A stretch of DNA of 64,000 bases from Tachypleus tridentatus (GCF_004210375.1 NC_134825.1:64905558-64969557); one strand, 5' to 3'. Shown: positions 11,590 to 24,030, counted from the first letter of the stretch. Program-made: numbers and translations. Notes: generated by a model from the letters alone, not told the origin.

Positions 11590-13167
11590 TATATAAACTT
11601 AAAAAAAACACGTTGGCATTTCAGGTAAGCATAAATTATTTATTTCTTATGATTGCCTGTTTTTCTTTAAGTTTTTCTAGAAAGTTTTAAAAAAGTACTC
11701 AACACTCAAGATTTTTTATATACTACTGAAAATCAGCTTTTATAAATACATTATTTTGCATTTTGTTTCCAAAAAAAGACAAGCAAAGTAATGTTTATCC
11801 TTCGTTTTAAAATCGCGATTAAATGTTTCTTTAAAAAGTAAAGCAGCTGTTACACTATACCTACTTTAGCCTAAATTATATATACTGATAGTTCGTGACC
11901 CTTAATACAATAAACACAATTTACATAAAAATAGAATTATTAAAATTTTTACACTATAGTTAAATAATCAAAACATACTTTCTTGAAGTTAATTCTGCTT
12001 TACTTTTCGATTTACTTTTTCGATGTGACGTAAATTGTTTGTTTGTTTTGAATTTCGCGCAAAGCTGCACGAGGGCTATCAGGATTACCCGTCCCTACTT
12101 CAGCAGTGTAAAACTAGAAGAAAGGCAGCTAGTCATCACCACCCACCGCCAACTCAGAGTGCGAGTCGAGCGCCCAGCATCTATTTTCAGCCATAACTTT
12201 CAGAAACTGAACTATGTTGGTCAATATCACATTATAACACGTTTCTATAACGCGCATAGATTAAAATGTTCTAAAGTATTGTCATATTAAGTTCTGATAT
12301 TGAATAATTCTCAGTTCAAAGTATTAAAGTTTAACTTTAGAATGTCTAAAAATTGTTAGCCATACCACTATGTTAATAAATATGTATGTTATTAAAGTCT
12401 TTATGAAAGGCAATTATCTTAATATGCTAAAACAAATCAGATATTGATCCCTGTTAGCCCAGCGAATTTTGCACAAAATACCCCAATGTAACGAAAGCAT
12501 TTAAAAGTCAAGATAAACTGCATGCGAGTGTGTAGTAAATACGAGTTGGAATAGCAATGTATTTAACTTGTGCATGTAATGGTAAGTTATAGCTCGTCTA
12601 AATGAAATGTTTATAATGTCGTGTACTAGCAAAGAGGCAGCTTTTGAAACACGATTATATATTTAAGTATGTGTAATATATTAAATTTCAATGTTATTTA
12701 AAATGAGAAAACAGATTTTAAGATTGCGAACAACATCCCAGTAACGGTTACGATAAAAGAATCCTTATTTATGGGTTAAGAAGACCCGTTAAATAAACTC
12801 GTATTTATATTTATTACGCTTTGAATACTGCTTGTAAAGTCTGAATAACAACATTTTCTGATTTCGTAGACTATTATCAGAAAACGACTATTCTGCGTGG
12901 CTAAGTTTCTTTACGTTATTTACTGTAATAACGTATGTCAAGTGATTACATGTGACATATTAAAATAATTATCGTAGGGTGTAATTATAAATCTAATGAA
13001 TTTAATTTAAGAATTCTGTTTTCCAAATGATGTTGTTTCAATGTTATTTTGTGATTATTATATTTCGGAAAAGATAATCATATAACTGTAAGGTAACTAA
13101 TACTGTTTGTATGAAACCAAGTTATGTATGACATTAATAATCAACTACGAGGCAGAAGTACGTGTGT
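11590..13167. other. AT-rich DNA with one deleted SINE
   Basis: Apart from the SINE at 12035-12176, no coding signal or repeat is seen. It lies just upstream of the acceptor of the 11539 exon, so it is intronic to whatever gene owns that exon. Confidence 0.55.
12035..12176 (-). mobile_element. SINE family A, large internal deletion
   Basis: Tail and distal body run to CCGCCAACTC, then jump directly to the anticodon-arm region GAGTGCGAGTCGAGCGCCC. About 130 bp of body and the B box are missing. Confidence 0.82.
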
Positions 13168-13275
13168 TATTGATTTGAATTACGCACAGAGCTACACAAT
13201 GCGCTATCTGTGCTCTGCACACCTCGGATATAATAACCCGGGTTTTAGCGTTGTACGTCCGCTATGCTGTTAAGG
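13168..13275 (-). mobile_element. SINE family B, diverged
   Basis: AATTACGCACAGAGCTACAC, CTATCTGTGCTCTGC, GGTTTTAGCGTTGTACGTCC. Head end lost. Confidence 0.75.
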
Positions 13276-13753
13276 GAGTATAAATACATCTATATATACA
13301 TGACTTGTGTGTTTTCTATAGCTTTGGGGGCTTATGTTCAGGTATTGTAAATTTCATTCTTCCTTAATTATGTGATGAAGCTGTTTATCTGCTTATCTGT
13401 TGTGTTTTTTGTGTTTTTTACTACTACAAGCCTAAAATTCTTGTAAGATCTCATTTTTCTTTAGGAAAAGGAGATAGGCCAATAAATAAGCTATTTCTCA
13501 AAATTAGAACATAATTTATGATATACGTACACAGATTTAATACAAAATGTCCTCACACTATTTTATATACATTTGATTGTATGTTCAGTTGTCTGGTCGG
13601 CAGCTGTTTTATTTCAAAATATGAGAAAACGACTATTTATAATTGTTTTAAGTTAAATAAATAAAAAAATAACAGTATTAGAAATTATTGTAAAATTAAC
13701 ATTTTAAACAGAAAATGTACGTTATTTATAAGAACTTGGTGTTTTACGTCACA

Positions 13754-14028
13754 GGCCCGGCATGGGTAGGTGGTTAGGGGCGCTCGACTCGTAATCCGAG
13801 GGTCAAAGATTCGAATCACCGTCACACCAAACACGTTCGCCGTTCAAACGGTGGAACGTTATAACGTTACGGTCAATCCTACTATTCGTTAGTAAAAGAG
13901 TAGCCCAAGAGTTGGCGGTGAATGGCGATGACTAGCTAGCTGCCTTCCCTCTAGTCTTACACTGCTAAATTAGAGACAGCACAAATAGCCCTCGTGTAGA
14001 TCTGAGCTAAATTTAAAACAAACAAACC
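13754..14028 (+). mobile_element. SINE family A, full length
   Basis: Head GGCCCGGCATGGGTAGGTGG, anticodon region CTCGACTCGTAATCCGAG, tail AAAACAAACAAACC. The B box has drifted (AGATTCGAATCACC). Confidence 0.9.
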
Positions 14029-14227
14029 AAAATAGATGCTGGCTGCTATTTTAAGAAATTAAGTAACTTCGACAACAAGCTAAATCAAAAATAGCGCAAA
14101 GTAAGTACAGACAGTTAATTATTATGTTTGTGCTTAGGTCATTCTCAGTCTCATTTTTCATAATCGCCACGACAGTAAATAGGGGATGACTGACTTTCGT
14201 TCTCTTTGCTTCATCAACAAATGAGAA

Positions 14228-14338
14228 AAGTGTGTGTTGTTATGGCAAAGCCACATCGGACTATCTGCTGAGGGGAATTGAACCCCTGATTTTAGAGTTG
14301 TAAACCTGTAGATTTTTTGCTGTAAAAGCGGGGGACCA
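14228..14338 (-). mobile_element. SINE family C
   Basis: TATGGCAAAGCCACATCGG, GAGGGGAATTGAACCCCTGA, TTTTAGAGTTGTAAACCTG. The CCACC part of the linker is deleted. Confidence 0.82.
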
Positions 14339-14504
14339 AGAGAAAAGAGACGAAAAAGTGTCTAGTATGTCTTATAGGGCATTACTCCTCTTTTCGTGGG
14401 TTTAGTGTAAAATAGGAAAAGCCGGATGATTTGAATAAAATGGTCAGGAAGTGAAATACGGATTATAAAAGTTATAAAAAAATGAAACAGTGATATAAGA
14501 AGAC

Positions 14505-14783
14505 TTTGTTTGTTTGTTTTTGAATTTCGCACAAAGCTACTTGAGGGCTATTTGTGCTCGCCGTCCCTAATTTAGCAGTGTAAGACTAGAGGGAAGGCAG
14601 CTAGTCATCACCACCCACCGCCAACTCTTGGGTTACTCTTTTACCAACGAATAGTGGGATTGACCGTCACATTATAACGCCCCCACGGCTGAAAGGGCGA
14701 GCATGTTTGGCGTGACGGGGATGCGAACCCGCGACCCTCGGATTACGAGTCACACGCCTTAACGCGCTTGGCCATGCCGGGCC
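14505..14783 (-). mobile_element. SINE family A, full length
   Basis: Complete from CAAACAAAC tail to GGCCCGGC head with an exact target duplication TATAAGAAGAC (14494-14504 and 14784-14794). The head is intermediate between the common and GC-rich-head subfamilies (ACGCGCTTGGCC but GATGCGAACCC). Confidence 0.94.
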
Positions 14784-14794
14784 TATAAGAAGAC

Positions 14795-17402
14795 AAACGT
14801 AGTAAAGTACAAATGAAACAAAGTAAAAGAACGACAAATAAACACTATGGATTTGCGGATTATGAACAGAATGAACATGTCAGTAACAGAAAAAAAAAAA
14901 AGATAATTATAATTCAAGATATTAAAAAGGACATCAAAAAGTAAACGTAGTAAAACAACGACATTAAAAGACAAATATAATAAAACGATTAATATACAAA
15001 AATGAAACGAGGAAATGAATGCAGAGGAACTAAATGTAAGTTGTAAAAGGCAGTAATCATAAGTAAATGAAACATAATCGTATATACCTTATTGCGCTCT
15101 AAAGGTTTGTGGTTCTCTAGTTCATACTGTACTGTACCCTATTTTTAATTGTGTTACAAATGGTAAAATTGTAAAGATATGAACATTTAGAAACATTTTA
15201 ATAATTACAGAGCTTTGATTAAAAATATTCAATCACAATACATTACTGGCTTCTCCAGTATATCTGTCCAAAGAATGGTGTTGAAATAAAATCTTGGCTT
15301 TCGTTACTGTATCTTTCCTTTGGTTAACTTTATAATGCTCTTACTATGACTGTTGTACAATAGCGTAAGATTTTACGCTTGAAAATGTTGATTTTCTTTG
15401 TTTTCTGGTAAGAAGGTTCATAATGTAGGAATTTTATTTTCCCATGTAAAGTTGAGATGGCTCAGTCTACTAAGTTCAATTGCCAGCCCTATATTTATTT
15501 TAGTTTATAGATTTTTTGCCGTATAATTGTTTGATTATGTTTTATAATATGATGTACATTGATTAGTAGGTTATAAAGTGTATTCTAAAACTTTATAAAT
15601 TATATATAATATAATAATAAAATAGGTAGTTAAAGATCGTGATGACAAAATTATAGTTACTGTTGAATAAAAATGATAATAAATTAAAGTAAGAAATATA
15701 AATTTTAGTTAGTCACAAATTTTCAACTTTGGGGTGCTCTGAATAGCTAAAAAGCAGCATATACACCGGAGATAGAGCGACTATGCCAAGTAGATCTTAA
15801 TATCTAGCTTATAGTGATTCGTTTATAAGAAAATCTAGATGAATTTTATATTGCTTTAATGCGAACGTCTGTGTAATCCCAACATGGAGAGTGCTAGAGC
15901 ACATGAGAAATAATACTCAATTTTGTTTTGTTTTTTTAATTAAGCACAAAGCTACACAAGGGGCTATCTGTGCTCTGCCTACCACGGGTATCGAAACCCG
16001 ATTTTTAGTATGTAAGTCCGCAGACATACCACTGTGCCAACTCAATTTTGTCAACTAAAACAATACAGGTCAAAAGCAAACGATTTTCAAGACAATGACC
16101 TGGAAATTATTTGGTCAATTTTGTGTTTATGTTTTCTCTAGAATGTTAGAATTAAAATGAACAGTTTTATTAGAACAGCATTTATTCTTAAGGATAGTAA
16201 AATAAAGCAAAAAAGTCTCTAGTTTGACTCACAGTAAGCCTTATTTAAAAAATATATCTGGAAAATTGTCTGTACAACTCATTGTGTTGAGATAAATAAT
16301 TACATTTTATTACTTATTGCACATAATCATATAAATAGAACCATAGAACGTTACATTATAGTTATACCTCGAAATTTGATATGTATGAGAGATGTATCGA
16401 AATGTGCAGAGAAGTTAATTTATAATAGGGTTGTGTAAGTGTATTTTTCTGTTAATGTGTTCTATTCTTAACTGAATATTTGATATGTAAATTATTCTAT
16501 GTACTACTACAATCGTTACAAAAATATAGAGCCACTTTCATTGGGAGATGAAAATGAAAAAAATAGATAAATAAGAAGTTATCTATAAGTACTAAAGTTA
16601 TTCTTTTATCTACATTCTTTATCTATTTCTATAAAAGTAATTAAAATATGACAATTAGAAACGTATTATTATTAAATATATAATGTTGAAAAATATTATT
16701 TTTTTACAACAGACCTTCTACGTTTACTAAAAGCGTTCTCAGTATCGTTAAAAGAAGTTTAGTAAGCTTTCAAAACTATGGTAATATTAGTACCTATATT
16801 TTCATAAAATCAGAGATTGGTTAAAACAGCAATATCGTATCTATAAGATGCCTGATTGGGTCAGAACGCGCGAGTCACCACTTGTTATTACAGAGCTACA
16901 TTCAAAATTTAATAAAATCTGTTTATTATCAATATACATAAAGAAAGTTTAAAACCTATATTTTAATATTTTACAATTTTTTAATTTCTTATTTCAAAAA
17001 AAAAAAATTTAAATAAATTATATCTCTTTGCTTCTGTGTATCAAGTGACAATTGGTTACTCATAATTGCTCATTTTATATTGTCTTACTATCCCTCTATG
17101 ATCCTCTTAGTTTGACAAAAATGACACACTTTCAGCATATCTTTAGTAATATATAATATAAACTTACAACCTCCACTTTTATCGCGTCACTAAAATATAA
17201 GCCACAAAATCAAACTCGTATGTCATGCCCACCTATCACATTCCAGCTTACAAAAATATGTCAATAATTTTCTCTGACATTATGTAGTGGATTATTTTTA
17301 ACCAATAGAAAGAGAAAGTTATAATTTACCGACTTATTTATAAGGATAACTCATGCTGACAAACATTTGAATGACTAGGTGTACAAATTTATTGTAATTA
17401 TT
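14795..17402. other. AT-rich DNA, one SINE, no gene seen
   Basis: Only the family B SINE at 15922-16039 is recognised. Long A/T tracts and no open frame with coding character. Confidence 0.55.
15922..16039 (-). mobile_element. SINE family B, full length with target duplication
   Basis: Well preserved: TAAGCACAAAGCTACACAAG, CTACCACGGGTATCGAAACC, TCCGCAGACATACCACTGTG. ACTCAATTTTG is repeated on both sides. Confidence 0.9.
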
Positions 17403-17795
17403 GGGTTAAGGAATAATTCGTGAGCGTTTTTTCAAGTTAAAAAAATATATTTATAAATGAAACGCTTTCGCAAAATATTTCATGTCATTTGGTAGATGAT
17501 TTTTTGCTCTAATAGATGGTGTGTTTGATTTTCATGTGTCTTTAATTTTTGCTTTCAATTACAGCTCATTAAATGGACTGTCAAGTGGTCAAAATCGAGC
17601 ATTTTCGACACCATCTGCTTTTCGCATTTAATTTCTTGCAATTTCGTTTAAAACAATGCATACTATATACCTAGGTATTACATGAAATAAAGTATCATAA
17701 TAAATGTTTTGGGTGTAATGTGTTCATGCATTGAAGTCTTGCATGTAATGCTTGAATGAAATTATTTAAAAACGCTCACGAATTATTCCTCAACC
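17403..17795 (+). mobile_element. Deletion-derived mariner (MITE-like)
   Basis: A 393 bp element with inverted ends of about 28 bp, GGGTTAAGGAATAATTCGTG on the left and the complement of GGTTGAGGAATAATTCGTGA on the right, followed by TA at 17796. Inside, the ATG at 17573 opens 33 codons whose first 20 read MDCQVVKIEHFRHHLLFAFN. This is the start of the mariner transposase DNA-binding domain. The frame then leaves the family and stops at TAG near 17672. The rest of the transposase is absent, so this looks like a mariner collapsed by internal deletion, mobile only if supplied with enzyme. Confidence 0.85.
17573..17674 (+). pseudogene. mariner transposase N-terminal stub
   Basis: Thirty-three codons inside the deleted mariner at 17403-17795. 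KIEHFRHHLLFAFN matches the first helix of the mariner helix-turn-helix. After FN the sequence (FLQFRLKQC) is unrelated to the family and ends at a stop, marking the 5' deletion breakpoint near 17630. Confidence 0.75.
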
Positions 17796-17978
17796 TACTA
17801 TTATTGAGATGACCTTGACCAGGTAATAGAATTATTTTGTGTGGCTTTTGAACTAAGATATAAACGTATTTATATACAAATGAAAATGTGTTTTAAGAAG
17901 GACAGATAATCTTATTGTACTATATTTCATAAAGACAAGAAACACTATTTTCGGACGCAAAGTATCTCAAAACAAAAG

Positions 17979-18088
17979 CATGTTAAGGCGTTTGACTCGT
18001 AATCTGAGGGTTGCGGGTTCGAATCCCGGTCATACCAAACATGCTCGCCCTTTCAGCCGTGGGAGCGCTATAATGTGATGGTCAATTG
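17979..18088 (+). mobile_element. SINE family A, 5' fragment
   Basis: Head from GTTAAGGCG through B box GGGTTCGAATCCCG to GTGATGGTCAATTGG, then stops 35 bp before the next copy at 18123. The 3' half is missing. Confidence 0.82.
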
Positions 18089-18122
18089 GGCTATATATCA
18101 TTAGTTTAAAGATTAAAATACT

Positions 18123-18405
18123 GGCCTGGCATGGCCAGGTGGTTACGGCGCTTGACTCGTAATCCGAGGGGCGCGGGTTCGAATCCCTGTTATACCAAAA
18201 ATGTTCGCCCTTTCGGCTGTGAGGGCGTTATGAAATGACAGTCAATCTTACTATTCGTTGGTAAAAAAGTAGCCCAAGAGTTGGCGGTGGGTGGTGATGA
18301 CTAGCTGCCTTCCCTCTAGTCTTACACTGCTAAATTAGGGACGGCTAGCACAGATAACCCTCGAGCAGCTATGCGCGAAATTAAAAAACAAACAATAACA
18401 ACAAA
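18123..18405 (+). mobile_element. SINE family A, full length, flank-sharing subfamily
   Basis: Complete copy with CTTTCGGCTGTGAGGGCG and AAATGACAGTCAATC variants. The ~29 bp before its head (18094-18122) match those before the copy at 58669. Confidence 0.9.
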
Positions 18406-18857
18406 CGTCCTAAAAAGGGGCGGTTTAATATTTCATACTCTTTGAAATTAACAGAATATATATAAAAATGTATATTAATTATAAATGAAAAAGTAACAAG
18501 ATATCGAGATTTTTAATAAAAATGGAAATAATTTTAAACATTAGGTGTAATAAAATGGATAAATAAATTACATTAAAGTGTGTAAAAGCATTCTATAAAA
18601 AAATCTGTATGTAATTCAATGATAAATTTGAAATTCTGAATAGTATTTTTAGTTGGAGAGTGTAATTTTCCTACCATATGCGTGGATGATTTTTATAAAA
18701 TCTATACATTTCAGAATAAGTTTAAAATAAAAATAAAAACATGGAAATAAAAATGTGAATGAAAAGTTCATCCAGACTTTGTTTGATAGCATGCGCATGC
18801 GTACTTATGATCCTATCAAGAGGACTAGCCTTAATTTTAATATTATTATTAATAATT

Positions 18858-18985
18858 TGGGTTCCCCGTTTGTACAGCGGTAAGTCTACGGATTTACAAC
18901 GCTAAAATCAGGTGTTCGATTCCCCTCGGTGGACTCAGCAGATAACCCGATGTGGCTTTGCTATAAGAAAGCACAGACACAACCA
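18858..18985 (+). mobile_element. SINE family C, reference copy
   Basis: Family C, about 120 bp. Head GTACAGCGGTAAGTCTACGG with ACAACGCTAAAATCAGG, B box GTTCGATTCCCCTCGGTGG, short ACTCAGCAGATAACCC linker and tail GATGTGGCTTTGCTATAAG then (CA)-rich end. It shares the CAGCGGTA head and the GCTTTG tail core with family B. Confidence 0.85.
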
Positions 18986-19009
18986 ATCTGAGTGTCTGAA
19001 GAGGATCTA

Positions 19010-19225
19010 GTCTAAAGAGTCATGGTTCGCTTCCCACTGTCGCAATAAAAAGTTTCGCACTTTGGAGCCTGTGACGTTCTATAACATTGACGGACAAATC
19101 CAACTATTCGGTTAAACAAGAGTTGTGATTGATGCTGATGCTAACAACCATTCCTATAGTCCATTATTTCAAAGTGAGATATGGCCACGCGAGGATAACA
19201 TTTTGCGTGGTTTAGAGTGAAAATT
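19010..19225 (+). mobile_element. SINE family A, heavily decayed
   Basis: Matches survive at TGGTTCGCTTCCCACTGTCG, ACGGACAAATCCAACTATTCG and GAGTTGTGATTGATG. It follows a family C copy directly. Low similarity, so limits are rough. Confidence 0.5.
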
Positions 19226-19410
19226 CTCGAACAATTATTGTTGTTAGAAATAAGAGGAACGAACTCAGCTTATAACTGATCCAATATTCTAGGTTTTCAA
19301 TAATGAGATGCGTATTTATTCTCGAAACAATGGTGTATTTCTAGGCTAAATTGTTAGCGTTGTTTGGTAGATTAGAGCCTACCACATGTGCTTAGCTTGT
19401 AGTCCAGAGC

Positions 19411-19692
19411 TTTTGTTTTGTTTTTTTGTTTTGAATTTCGCGCAAAGCTACTCGAGGGCTCTCTGCGCTAGCCGTCCCTAATTTAGCAGTGTAAGGCTAG
19501 AGGGAAGGCAGCTAATCATAACCATCCACCGCCAACTCTTGGACTTTCTTTTACCAACGAATAGTGGGATTGACAGTCACATTATGACGCCCCCACGGCT
19601 GAAATGGCGAGCATGTTTGGTGCGATCGGGATTTGAACCCGCGACCCTCGGATTACGAGTCGAACGCCTTAACCCACCTGGTTATGTTGGGC
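19411..19692 (-). mobile_element. SINE family A, full length
   Basis: Tail, body (CGCCAACTCTTGGACTTTC) and head with B box region GGGATTTGAACCCGCG all present. Ends at CTGGTTATGTTGGGC. Confidence 0.9.
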
Positions 19693-20267
19693 TTCGAGCT
19701 TTTTAAACCAAGGATACAGACGGGTTTTAAAACTCGTGGATAAAATCTATTATTTATGATATCGATAACTGAATATAGTTCCGGTAAAAACTAAACCAAA
19801 ATAATATGTAGATAAAATATATTATTTTTTTTATATGGTACAATCTTGATCATGTCTGTGTAGATAATACTTCCACGCCTTTACGAGTGAAGCGATAAGT
19901 AAATAAATGGTGCACCATGGAGAAAGGATTAAATGTGAACGGCAGAAAGGATATACTGTTAGTACTGATCCATCATAACTTAGGCAATATCCAGTTCAAT
20001 TTGTTTCTTTTGCTCAAGAATCGATATAAAACCATCATAACTTAGAAAAGGAAATTTCATGCAACATTTATTTGAATTTATAACTTTCGACTTGGCTTCA
20101 TTCAGTCTTAATTATGAGGAATATATTTCCACAAAATTGGACTTGCTGATATGTCGCACACCTAAGACCTGAATTACTTTAGTTATTGTATTTCTTGAAA
20201 TAATAAAAGTAAATATTCGTTTAGGAAAATACACACACAGAGGTAATACTGTTTCAATTTTAAATGA

Positions 20268-20390
20268 TGAGAAACCCGCTGGAAATTAAAATGTATCTCA
20301 GAATAATGACCAAGGAAGGTCGTAACGTCGTCCTCTGCTTTATTAGTAAAAGTGTTAATACCCATACCAGCCATCTTAGATACATGTTTT
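20268..20390 (+). repeat. Hammerhead-like repeat, related copy
   Basis: Shares AATGACC...GGAAGGTCG, AACG, CCTCTGCTTTATTA, GTGTTAATACCCATACCAGCC with the copy at 49220. Outer arms AATGTATCTCAGA (about 20289-20302) and TCTTAGATACATGTT pair. The GAAA block reads GTAA, so the core is damaged. Confidence 0.5.
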
Positions 20391-20424
20391 AATCTTAATT
20401 ATTACAGTTTTCCATGTTTAAAGT

Positions 20425-20699
20425 GGCCCGGCATTTCAAAATGGTTAAGGCACTCGACTTGTAATCTGAGGGTCGCGGGTTCGAATCCCCACCACACCAA
20501 ACATGCTCGTTATTTCAGCCGTGGGGGCCTTATAAAGTTACGGTCAATCCCACTATTCGTTGATAAAAGAGTAGATCAAGAGTTGGCGGTGAATGGTGAT
20601 GACTAGCTTCCTTCCCTCTAGTCTTACATTGGTAAATTAAGGATGGCTAGCGCACATATTCCTCGTGTAGCTTTGTGCGAAATTAAAAAAACAAACACA
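20425..20699 (+). mobile_element. SINE family A, full length
   Basis: B box GGGTTCGAATCCCC, body and AAAAAAACAAACAC tail intact. The A-box side is altered (GGCATTTCAAAATGG). Confidence 0.9.
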
Positions 20700-21904
20700 A
20701 AACTGAAAAGAGTTGAAGCAATGAAAAGACATATTAGAAAGAAAAAAAGGGTAAAACACTACGTATGATAAACAAAGCTGGAGTCAGTACAACTTACACA
20801 GTTGAATGGAAACGTTAGAAAGGAAGGTACAGAAGAGAAATGATCAATAATTAATATTAGACAGTGATCAACGAGCACTAGAAGAATATAGAACGAGGTA
20901 AAAACTGACTAGTATTTGACTATTATAAGAGAATAAATTATAACAGAGCATGAAATAAAAAGAAATTGTCAGTATTAGACAGTAAGATATAGAAATTGTA
21001 AACAAAAAATAATACAATAATTAGTCAATGTTGCTAAGTAAGTAAGTACCAGATTTAAGTCATACCTTTCGGACATCTCATCCTGACATGCCTTGCAGTA
21101 GATAGCGGACACTTCAGAAAATAGAAAGAATAACTACAGCTATTAAAATCAGTATAAAGTATTCTGTCGTAATAAGAGAAAAAAAAACAGATTCGTGAAC
21201 AGGTGTTTTTAAACGTTTCATATAACAATATAACTAATATTTCACATTTAGAGAATACTGTAAACAGCTGAAAAATTTAACAGTCTGTTGTTTTATCTTA
21301 TAAATGTTAGTTAATAATACATATGTTTTGTTACCTTTGATTCTTAAGAAAATATATCATCTATTTGATATTGTACATCAGCACACTATTTTGATCAATT
21401 AATAGTCCTTTATATGTTTATTGTATTATATCTTTATGATATATTTATACGTTGTTATACTTATATATGTAGCATGTATGAAGTTTATTCCTAACGATTT
21501 TTGTCTATACATTTTTAAAGCTTAAAGTTGAGTATGAATCATGTATGATTTAAATAAGTCGTCTTAGAAGAGTTATTCACTTTTCTCGCACTCTCTTGTT
21601 AAAAGTACGACATTCTAATTGATTTGAACAAGATACTTTGAAGATAAAAATTTTAATTAGAACAAAAACCGAAAAGAAACGTCACAAGTGCGCGACAGTC
21701 TTAATTACTTCCAATAGAGTGATTGTAGAGAAAAGAACCCGTATTTAAAACAGCTATATATCAGAATTAATTTAACTAGGAGAACTAAATTATTATCAGA
21801 GATACCGAAAAATTAATTTGAAAGGAACTGGATGTGATACAGACACCTCAAAAACATTTACAAAAGAACTGGTGTTTAAAATGCTTAACAATCAGCACAT
21901 CAAG
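20700..21904. other. AT-rich DNA, nothing recognised
   Basis: No repeat or coding frame recognised. Likely intronic if the GPCR tail lies at lower coordinates. Confidence 0.5.
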
Positions 21905-22420
21905 CCTATCTCTAAACGATACTTCTATATGATTAATTTATTTTAGAATGTTCATTGATCTTTACAATATATTGCACACTGACTGACAGTCTATCCCTAA
22001 ACGACACTTTTAAATGAATAGTTTATTTTAGAATGTTCATTGATCTTTGCATTATCTTGCACATTAACTGATGGTCTATTTCTAAACAACAGTTCTACAT
22101 GAATAATTTATTTTAGAATGTTCATTGACGTTTACAACATATTGCACACTGACTGACAGTCTATCCCTAAACGACACTTCTAAATAAATAGCTTATTTTA
22201 GAATGTTCATTGATTTTTCAGTATTTTGCACACTGACCGACAGTCTATCCATAGAGGACACTTCTACTATATGAATAATTTATTTTATAATGTTCATTGA
22301 TCTTTACAATATATTGAACAGTGACTGACAGTCTATCTCTAAATGAAACTTCTACGACAATAATTTGTTTTTGAATATTCACAAATCCCTGCAATATATT
22401 GCATACTGACTGACTGACGT
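21905..22420. repeat. Tandem repeat, ~84 bp unit, about 6 copies
   Basis: Unit: GACAGTCTATCCCTAAACGA, CACTTCTA, ATGAATAATTTATTTTAGAA, TGTTCATTGATCTTTACAAT, ATATTGCACACTGACT. Lies about 400 bp past the TM7 exon, inside the intron if the receptor tail is spliced to a downstream exon. Confidence 0.9.
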
Positions 22421-22814
22421 TTCATCCAAGCTACCGATCCCTTATTGTTGAAAGAGGAAGAGAGGGAAATAAAAGCATTCACATCTTTGTTGAAGAAGCC
22501 TTTGATTGTTAATGTACCTCATGTAAAATTTCCTTCTTTTAGAAGTAGCAGTTTTTAAGATGTGATTACTTTGGATACACAGTTTCCGTGTAAACGATCA
22601 GTCGATAAACAGTAACTTATTAAAAAAATTCCAGTAATATATCAAACTTTAATAATGACAGTGAAAATATTAACCTACTTTTTATCTATTGGAAGTGAAT
22701 AAACGCTTGATTATTGGTAAGAAAAAATGTAATAAAGTAATATTACTACACAATCACTAATAATAAAGAAATAGCTTACTGTATAATGGAGCTATAAGTA
22801 AAAGTAAAACTTAC

Positions 22815-23067
22815 TACCAATGTTCCAAGGGTAACCACTGTTCCTCTGAAATGTTCTAGAGCCATTACTGTTTATCCATTCCAACTGAGGATAGCAGTCG
22901 AGACAAAATGGCTTCAACAAGCTTTTCAGTTCTCGCCGATAGGGTCTCCTTGATAGAACATAGATCACTGGGTCGAGAATAAAGTTGAGAGCCATACAGA
23001 TATCGGCTATGCGATAGAATAATTTGTGTTTTCGTTCTTTATCCCAATGAGCCACTATGATAGTTAG
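22815..23067 (-). CDS. Class A GPCR, exon with TM7 and proximal C-tail
   Basis: Next exon of the same receptor, 3.8 kb downstream on the minus strand. Seen: acceptor accacag ends at 23068. The first codons (LTIIV) finish TM6 and follow the previous exon in phase 0. Loop 3 is HWDKERKHK, and TM7 (ADICMALNFILDPVIYVLSR) carries DPVIY, the D-form of the NPxxY activation motif. An amphipathic basic helix 8 follows (RRPYRRELKSLL), then KPFCLDCYP with Cys residues that could be palmitoylated. A strong donor, GTAAGT, starts at 22814 after GGT-A (phase 1). Without splicing the frame runs on to a stop at 22792. Known: the DPxxY form occurs in prostanoid, P2Y and protease-activated receptors among others. 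Inference: the receptor tail continues in at least one more exon at lower coordinates. No frame damage is visible in this exon. Confidence 0.85.
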
Positions 23068-23228
23068 CTGTGGTATGATTCATTTAATAAAGTTTTAATG
23101 TTAACAAAAACAGATCATATGATAATACACTTAGTACAACAACATACATAATACTACCAAACATTGTAGAAAACTAAATGTAAAACATGAAATATCGTTT
23201 TATAGACTTTAACACTTTATGACCTACT

Positions 23229-23350
23229 TTTTGTTTGTTTTTATTTGAGTATAAAGCTACACAATGGATTACTATATTGTGTCCACCATGAATATCAAAA
23301 CCAGATCTTTAGCATACCGCAGACGTACAGTTGATCCATCATAGGGCTTA
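23229..23350 (-). mobile_element. SINE family B in GPCR intron
   Basis: Diverged copy (TATAAAGCTACACAATGG, GAATATCAAAACCAG, CCGCAGACGTACAG). Begins about 160 bp upstream of the TM7 exon, in the intron, same orientation as the gene. Confidence 0.78.
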
Positions 23351-23929
23351 TAGCCTACAAACATATTAATTTCATAAAATACATTAATATTAATAGAAAT
23401 CATAATAAATTATTGAAACTTAAATGTTTAAAATGCAATATCCGATAAAATTCTGAACTCGTATCCCCTCTTAAATATTCGAAAATGTTCAGTATAAACA
23501 TATATCAATTTTTGTTTTTGCTTTACATTAAAAATCTATAGTGAGTTTTATGATATTAGGCATAAAATGTATTCTTCGAAAAAATAAATAAAAAATTAAT
23601 AATAAGTAGATCATCTCCTAGTCCGAAATAAATGACGTCATCAATTGTGAATGGACAGTACCACTTCTTTTAAAATTATTAATGGAAGTCTACGACCTTT
23701 AATTTTTTCCTGTACAATTTCCTGAATTGATGTAAGCTAGTTTATTTCTAATTTACAACAGTTAGATTAACATTCAATTTGGGCTGATCATTTCATAACT
23801 GTTTATATCTGCTTCTCTTTTTTTCCCCCCAAACACGTCTTTTTAAGAGAAGCGTAGTAAGTATTGAACCTTTATTCTACTAATAATTCAAAGCCAGGAC
23901 AAACTAAACATTGTTTTTTAGTATTGCAC

Positions 23930-24030
23930 GTTGTTTGTTTGTGTGTTATTAAGCACAAAGCTACACACGGCTATTGAAACCGTATTTTTAGCAGTATATT
24001 TCCGCAGACACGCTGCTGTGCCCTTGAGAG
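23930..24030 (-). mobile_element. SINE family B, partial, running into a tandem repeat
   Basis: TTAAGCACAAAGCTACACAC is joined to GGCTATTGAAACCGTATTTT with the middle deleted. The head end (CCGCAGACACGCTGCTGTGC) is the first unit of the tandem repeat at 24003-24246. Confidence 0.78.

Noticed and set aside
20183..20374. Minus-strand 63-codon ORF (NTFTNKAEDDV)
   Set aside because: It lies over the hammerhead-like repeat; similar words appear in other copies of that non-coding repeat.
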